From Acanthamoeba lenticulata (Eukaryota > Discosea > Longamoebia > Acanthamoebidae), in contig NAVB01000257.1 of NCBI GenBank assembly GCA_002179805.1, positions 1 through 12,463 of the forward strand: DNA of 12,463 nt, in the 5' to 3' direction. Of this stretch, positions 7,581 through 12,463 are shown piece after piece (position 1 is the stretch's first letter; each line of letters begins with the position of its first letter). Below the pieces are notes generated by a model, which searched no databases, was not told the DNA's origin, and saw only the letters and a list, made by a program, of their open reading frames with translations. Position numbers and translations under genes: made by a program.

Positions 7581-10500
7581 ATGGAACACAAGAGACGGAA
7601 GAGGCTCAGCGTTGCCGTATCGTTCAAGGGTTTGTCTCCTGACGTGGACGAAGATGACGATGGAGAAGAGGTAGTGAAGAAAGAGAATGTGAAACCGCGA
7701 TCGAGGAACGAGCAAAGGACTTCCGACGACCGCAGGAAGTCGGTCGTTCCGTGTGACCTTCTTAAGGAGAACAATGACGCTATGGAAAAGCGAAATCGAC
7801 GCAAATCGCGGGTCATGATCGAAGAGGCCCTCGGCAGTTCGTCCTGCCCTCCCTTGCACAAGCACCTGCGCCATTTCTGACCCTCTTTCCACCTCCAGCC
7901 TCTGCTCTATCTCCACAGAAGCGAGCAGTCGAGCGCAGCCGGGCCACACCGCGACAAAGCCTCGCCGGTGGTGGAGGCGCCCTGCTGCGGCGCAAGAGCG
8001 TGCTGGCCTCTCGCAGTGAACAGGCGACCCGCTTGCCCAAGACCCAGCTCGTCGAGCTCTATTCCCAGTGCATCCGTCTCAGCGCCGAGAACGTGCGTCC
8101 TCAGCTTGCGTCCTTGTTGCTCAAACCTCTGCTGACCGCGAGAACTCAACACGTGGTCACGTGTACAGAAAATCAACCAAAAGAACTCGTGGGCGTTGGA
8201 CCTCATCGACCACATCGACGATGTCCTGCAAAGCAACTTTGAGAGCACCGAGGGATCAGGCGGAGTGGCCAACTTCCAGGCGGCCAGCTGCACGCTCGAC
8301 GCCAGCGTCAAGATCTACTCGTGCCGCGTGGACTCGATCCACCACGAGACCTATCGCGTGCTGGGCGATCTCTCCCTCTCCCGCAGTGGCAAGCGCGCAG
8401 GCCGCGCGGAGAATGGCGACGATGACGAGGGGAACAGCGACGACGTCGAAGGCGACGGTGGTGATGCTGGCGACGGCGCACGACCGGCTGGCAAAAAGGG
8501 CGCTGCAGCGCGTAAGCGCCGCCGCCCGCGGGTGGACACCATCGAACGGCAGCCGACGTCGCTGCTCGTGGATGAGCTGGGCTTTGGGCTCGGGCTCGAC
8601 CCGCTCTTTCGCAAGCTGAGTGCGGGCTTTGATGAAGCCGGCGCGCGGGGTCTGCTGCTCAACCAGCTTCCCACCAACACGCACGCCGAGGTGGTGCTCG
8701 ACTCATCCGACACGTTCCTGGCGGCTGGCGACGCGGCCGCAGCATCGACTTTGGCCGAAGAAGACGAAGAGAAAGGCGACAGTAAAGCGGCGCCATTCGT
8801 GACGCTGCCAGCCGAGATCGTTCGCGCCCTGCGCCAATCGGTTCTGCGCGACTTGGTCGTGTGCCCTCCGCTGTCCGAGCAGCAGCTGCCACAGGACTCG
8901 GCCCCATTCTGGTTCGTTTCGTCAAGCCTTGGTCCACAAGTCTCCACTCTAACTCTCCGTGGTGTTGTGATGTCCGCGGGGAGTAAACAGCGATTTTGAG
9001 GCAGCAGCTCTCGAATTGGACTCTGAGAGCGAGGCGCCGCCGACCACCACGCCTGAGGACCGCGAGGCCGACGTGGGACTCCTGCGCACGCTGGGCCTCC
9101 ACAGCGCTGAGCCCGTCGCGCTGGCCGACATTGATGATGACGACGGCGGAGCCGCAAACGACAGCATCTCGTTCGACGCTGGCATTGATGATCACTATGA
9201 CGACGTCTCTGGTGGCGCTGTTGCCGTCGTTGACCGGCCACTGCCGTCCGCAGTCGCGGTTGCAGCAGACGATGACGACGTCGACAACAATGCCGGGCCC
9301 AGGGGCGGGGCCGACCTGGCGTCGCTGGTGAATACCCTGCAGCTGGGCGCCTCGGGTTGGGCTGGGCCGGCCCACTGGAAGTACAAGCCCGCACGAGCGG
9401 TCGTTGCGACACTCCCCAAGAAGGACAAGCAGAGCGGCGGGAAGGATGGAAAAGGGGATGGTGAGGAAGAGGAGGAAGAGGTGCAGCGGGATGGCGACGA
9501 CGGCGAGGAAATGGCAGTGGCCAGCAGCAAGAGGGGCAAAAAGGCGCCCTTCTTCATCGACTTCACTGCAGAGCCGGTCGATCGTCGCGCCTTTGCCACG
9601 TCACGCGCGGCCACCACACTCTCGCAGGCGGTTCGCAACAAGGCCCGACAAGAGGTAAGGCCATTCGCACTTGCATTACCCTCTTCTTCTCTTCCTCCGA
9701 GGTCATGCTGTTCTCACGTTTCGTTCTTTTTCTTCGTTCTTTTTCTTTTCTTTGTGGATGCAGGACTATGTGCTGCCGCGGGACGTGAAGTACGACTACC
9801 GGGCCCTCTGCTCGTTCTTCCTCCACCCGCACCGTGCCGTTGTTGGTGGAGGCGGGGCTCGAGTAAGGAGCCTGCTCGCCTCAGCGGCAGCGAGAGAGGG
9901 CAACGGTTGCGCCGCCAGCCTGACCGACCCTCTGTCTGCTCTGGGCTTTGCAGCTTCTGCTGCCGTGCCTGGTCTTCCCGATGACGACGCCAACATGGGC
10001 GCCGCCGGAGGAGGCGGTTTCGGCGCGGACATGGACATGGGCGAGGACATGGACATGGACATTGATGACGACTACGACGATGACCTGGGAGAGGAGGACG
10101 GGCAAGCGCTGCCCGTGCAGCCGCTTCCGCCGTCAATGGCTGGATCGGAGGGGGGTGCCATCGTGGCGAGTGATGCGTCGTCGACGGACGCCGAGCTGCA
10201 GATGGTCGAGGCGCCGCAGAAGGTGGCGAGCGAGGCCATCGCCTACGCACGGGTGGCCAAGAAGATCGACGTCATCGCCCTCAAGCGCGCGCTCTCCCAC
10301 CAAATCACCTCTGCCTCGTCTGCTTCGCCGGGCGATGACGAAGAGGACGAGGCGGGGATCTCGTTCAAAGGACTTCTCCACAAGCTGCCGTCGCGCCTGC
10401 GGGACCGGCGCACGCTGGAGGACCTGTCCGTGCAGGTGTGCTTCATCACGCTTCTGCACCTGGCTAATGAACACGACCTCGAGATCTCCTTGCCCGGCTG

Positions 10501-10669
10501 CGAAGAGGACGACGACGACGACGATGATGATGAAGAGAACCGGCAGCTGGGGCTGGCCTATCCGCCCGACCTGCTCGTCCACGTCCCCAAGAAGGCCAAG
10601 TCCCTGGCAGAGGGCGGCGACGAGGCAGCAAGCGTCATCCGAGGCAGCAAAAACCTCAAGACTGCTTAG
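7581..10669 (+). CDS. Condensin complex subunit 2 (CAP-H / Barren kleisin), 920 residues
   Basis: Exons: 7581-7836, 7899-8092, 8169-8911, 8991-9654 and 9764-10669 (2763 nt, stop TAG). This is the kleisin that bridges the SMC2 and SMC4 heads and holds the HEAT subunits in condensin, which compacts mitotic chromosomes. Family marks in order: KRNRRKSRVMIEEA (70-83); the N-terminal SMC2-contact helix, TQLVELYSQCIRLSAENKIN then SWALDLIDHIDDVLQ (about 134-171); CTLDASVKIYSCRVDSIHHE and TYRVLGDL (191-218); FDEAGARGLLLNQLP (about 304-318); VVCPPLSEQQLP; NTLQLGASGWAGPAHWK; YVLPRDVKYDYRALCSFFL; and the C-terminal winged-helix part KKIDVIALKRAL, ISFKGLLHKLP and FITLLHLANEHDLEISL (783-862). It is longer than human NCAPH (741) because of acidic, low-complexity insertions. 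The first intron (7837-7898) is placed by frame and by the conserved RRKSRV block; other acceptors nearby are possible. The upstream in-frame TTG at 7539 is not taken as a start. Confidence 0.93.
10027..10088 (+). repeat. GACATG hexamer repeats coding an Asp-Met run
   Basis: Within the last CAP-H exon, GACATG(G) units repeat and encode DMDMGEDMDMDIDDDYDDD. This is an acidic low-complexity insertion between conserved kleisin blocks, probably disordered and expanded by slippage. Confidence 0.8.
10501..10538 (+). repeat. GAC/GAT triplet run coding poly-Asp
   Basis: A run of GAC then GAT codons encodes about eight consecutive Asp flanked by Glu, directly after the LEISLPGCE strand of the CAP-H winged-helix domain. 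Confidence 0.85.
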
Positions 10670-10798
10670 GCGCGTCCTCGTGTGTTTGCATCAAGAAGAT
10701 TGTAGAAGAAGAAGAAGAAGAAGAGGAAAGGCGCTTGTGCAGTGTCGCTGGGGGTCTCTTTCTTTGCTTTGCCAAGAAGGAGGGGACAAGAAGAGCTT
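10670..10798. other. Convergent 3' gap with GAA repeat
   Basis: This 129-bp gap lies between the CAP-H stop and the thioesterase stop. It has six GAA units at 10705-10722. No gene is visible; it must contain both 3' UTRs and polyadenylation regions. Confidence 0.7.
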
Positions 10799-11869
10799 TC
10801 ATGGCTCGAGCGGGGCAGGCGGGTGGCGCATGGCCGATTGGGCGATGTAGTGAGTGGTCTTGGCGCTGGCCAAAGGCCGGTCCTCGGTCGTGTAGAATCG
10901 CGTGCTCACGAACGCCAGCGTGTCGCCCCGTCGCTTCATCCTGTTCGCAGCGTTGGCGTCAGCAATCGACTGAGAGAAAGGAAGGAGGCTGGCTGGGGAA
11001 TGTACCTCGACTCGATGCGCACGGTGGTGGGCGCCTGCAAAGCCGAGTGGACGGAGAGCCTCATGTCGAGCATCGAGCCCGGCGTCAAGTGGCTGCGCAA
11101 TAAGTCAGTCAGCAGGACGACGATGCAACGACGATGCAGAGGCGACGGTACTCGTAGATGTGGGAGAGAAGGCTGGCTCCTGAAATGTCCGCGAGTGCAC
11201 CGAACATGCCGTGCCTAAAGAAGCCTCCCGTGAGGACGGACAGGTCATCATTGACGTCGAGCACGTAGCGGATGGTTCGCTCCATTTCATCGAGGGCCTG
11301 CGAAGTTGCGTCAGTAGGAATGCAAGCAAGCCGCTGAGACACACGTGGGCGATACCTCCATGCGCAAGTTGTTGTAGAGAAGATCTTCAAACGACTCGTA
11401 GGGGTGCTCCACTACCGCCTGTTGTGAGCGTGTAGAGGCACGAGAGGTGAGAGGGGGCGGAAGGTAGTGAGCGTTGACTCGGTGTACCGAGGAGTGGCGT
11501 TCTCCAGCTTGCTCGACTTCAGGTTCCATGAGCTTGGTGGCTTTTTGGTGGGGGTGAGGCTCCTCTTGCTTCCTTTCGGGTTCTTCAGTCGCCTCGTCGG
11601 CCTTTCTCTGCAGGGCACAAGGACATGCGCTGGTGAGGCCTTTTCTTCTGTGCAGGCATGCACTCGCCAGTGCAAAGTACCTTTTTCGAAGACACGGTGG
11701 GCTGCCTGTTTGGAGGTCTTGGGGGGCTGTGTTGTGGTGTCTGTTCTGCCAGAGGCCTGATGATGCGCCTTCCGCTGGTGGCCGCGTTTTCGTGATTGTC
11801 TCTGTTACTTCGCCTATTTCTGGCCATTATTTCGATTGATTCTCCCGACATAGCGTTCGATCCCGTCAT
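10799..11869 (-). CDS. Hotdog-fold acyl-CoA thioesterase-like protein (4HBT/PaaI type), about 248 residues
   Basis: Exons in coding order: 11869-11681, 11607-11488, 11418-11356, 11297-11152, 11092-11006 and 10940-10799 (747 nt, stop TGA). The joined protein shows the hotdog pattern of THEM2-like thioesterases, which hydrolyse acyl-CoA: RHGMFGALADISGASLLSHI (central helix, H153 and D161), LTPGSMLDMRLSVH (strand), APTTVRIESRMKRRGDTLAF and VSTRFYT (strands with GDTLAF), and SAKTTHYI (last strand). D161 sits where THEM2-type enzymes have the catalytic Asp of the LxD motif; the usual HGG is HGM here. The N-terminal 100 residues are charged, Pro rich and not conserved-looking. The start is uncertain: ATGs at 11869, 11851 and 11827 are in frame, and the first exon has weaker codon bias than the rest. 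Intron 2 (11419-11487) is stop-free and a multiple of three, so it could be retained. It converges with CAP-H and diverges from the DUSP gene. Confidence 0.82.
11117..11138 (+). repeat. Perfect 11-bp tandem duplication in a thioesterase intron
   Basis: ACGACGATGCA occurs twice head to tail inside intron 4 (11093-11151) of the thioesterase gene. It adds 11 nt to the intron and does not touch the splice sites. Confidence 0.85.
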
Positions 11870-12037
11870 AATTTGAATAGTTTCAATAAATTCAAAAAGA
11901 ACGTAAAACAAATTTCTTGCTCCAGAATTTCCCGTTTTTCGGTGCACCCCCATAAGAAGGGGTGGTGGATTAAATTGATTCTCACAAATCAAGGACCGGT
12001 CGCTGGGGGAAGTGTCTTAGTGTCCAAAGGAGATCGA
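11870..12037. promoter_or_regulatory. 168-bp divergent promoter region (thioesterase / DUSP protease)
   Basis: This lies between start codons facing away from each other. The left half (11870-11930) is A+T rich with a CAATAAATTCAAAAAG stretch that could serve as a core promoter element; the right half is G+C richer. I see no palindromic factor site. Its boundaries depend on the uncertain thioesterase start. Confidence 0.5.
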
Positions 12038-12401
12038 ATGGAAGGCCCCCAATCACGAAATCAGCTTTCGGGGCGAGTGATGCCGCCACGTGGAAGAGGA
12101 ACGAAGGAGGGCGATCAAGGGGAGGACCTCAGCTTCCTGCTCACGACCTCACCCCTCAACCCGCCTCTTGCACCGAGCGAGGAGCGGCGGGTGGTGAAGG
12201 AACAGCTGGCGTCCAGCAAGATGACCGTTGGGGCCACCTATTTTGTGGTAAACTTCAAGTGGTGGCAGCTGTGGCGGGACTACGTGCAATGGGACGCGCC
12301 CGAGCTTGTCGACCACCAGCCCAGCGGCAGTCGGCAGCGTCCAGGCCTCATCGACAACAGCGAGCTGTTGGAGGACGCCTCAAGCGGCACCACTCCCAAA
12401 G
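12038..12401 (+). CDS. First exon of a DUSP-domain ubiquitin-specific protease (partial)
   Basis: The start is the first in-frame ATG at 12038; 121 codons plus one base run to a probable phase-1 donor at 12402 (GTCCTT). Residues about 48-121 match the start of a DUSP domain as found in USP4/11/15-type deubiquitinases: an opening EERRVVKEQL helix, VGATYFVVNFKWWQLWRDYV (the 'W-Y-L-V-s-kWw-x-Wk-x-Yv' block) and RPGLIDNSELLED (the PGxIDN signature). DUSP modules in that family sit ahead of the catalytic USP domain, which would be to the right. No Cys or His box is in view, so the peptidase itself is inferred. The Pro/Gly-rich N-terminus (1-47) is probably disordered. Confidence 0.82.
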
Positions 12402-12463
12402 GTCCTTTTTTTGTTTTCTTATTTTCATTTTTTAAATTTTCATTTTTTAAATTAAAAAATTAA
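12402..12463 (+). other. A+T-rich start of the first DUSP-gene intron
   Basis: The G+C-rich exon stops abruptly and the remaining 62 bp are almost all A/T, as in other introns of this window (3638-3752, 4371-4470, 1412-1559). Two tandem copies of ATTTTCATTTTTTAA lie near 12421-12452. The acceptor is outside the window. Confidence 0.65.

Noticed and set aside
8351..9412. 353-residue minus-strand frame opposite CAP-H
   Set aside because: It is an Arg/Pro/Ser-rich shadow; the plus strand carries clear kleisin motifs over the same bases.
9861..9951. Possible extra CAP-H intron with donor GTAAGG at about 9862 and acceptor TTTGCAG near 9950
   Set aside because: The donor is phase 0 and the acceptor phase 1, so splicing would shift the frame. 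The unspliced frame is open and continues to the conserved C-terminus.
11003..11100. Plus-strand frame with strong G/C third positions (LDSMRTVVGACKAEW)
   Set aside because: It is antisense to thioesterase exon 5, whose minus-strand product completes the hotdog pattern with correct splice phases on both sides.
11873..12037. N-terminal extension of the DUSP protein upstream of 12038
   Set aside because: There is no in-frame ATG; the stretch begins at a TTG and is A+T-rich promoter-like sequence.
1..12463. tRNA, rRNA, CRISPR array, transposon or viral insertion
   Set aside because: No B-box-like GGTTCGA context outside exons, no spaced direct repeats, no terminal inverted repeats, and no transposase, integrase or capsid-like frame was found by eye.

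Overview
The window is a gene-dense, intron-rich eukaryotic segment. Exons are very G+C rich with strong G/C third positions, most introns are short (58-148 nt), and several introns are markedly A+T rich. The gene set (tandem LIM protein, snurportin, condensin kleisin, hotdog thioesterase, DUSP-type ubiquitin protease) together with this style fits a free-living amoebozoan such as Acanthamoeba. That assignment is inferred from style and content, not from a marker gene.

Layout: six genes alternate strictly in orientation. (1) 1-1775, minus: protein with two LIM domains, incomplete at the left edge. (2) 2588-6077, plus: unrecognised 935-residue protein with a leucine zipper, built from nine exons. 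(3) 6214-7509, minus: snurportin-1-like m3G-cap import adaptor, three exons, 383 residues. (4) 7581-10669, plus: condensin subunit 2 (CAP-H/Barren kleisin), five exons, 920 residues. (5) 10799-11869, minus: hotdog acyl-CoA thioesterase-like protein, six exons, about 248 residues. (6) 12038 to the right edge, plus: first exon of a DUSP-domain ubiquitin-specific protease. The gaps are 812 bp (divergent), 136 bp (convergent), 71 bp (divergent), 129 bp (convergent) and 168 bp (divergent). Every joined exon model was checked by hand for phase: the total lengths of genes 2-5 are multiples of three with no internal stop.

There is no operon logic and no obvious shared pathway. Snurportin (snRNP import) and CAP-H (mitotic chromosome compaction) share a 71-bp divergent promoter carrying a perfect CRE palindrome and an E2F-type palindrome, which is the most suggestive regulatory feature. 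Other points of interest are a near-identical duplicated LIM exon that looks gene-converted, a GC-AG intron in that gene, several stop-free introns whose length is a multiple of three, and an uncharacterised zipper protein. I see no mobile element, CRISPR array, rRNA or tRNA. The 'exciting system' candidates are modest: the uncharacterised protein and the shared cell-cycle promoter.
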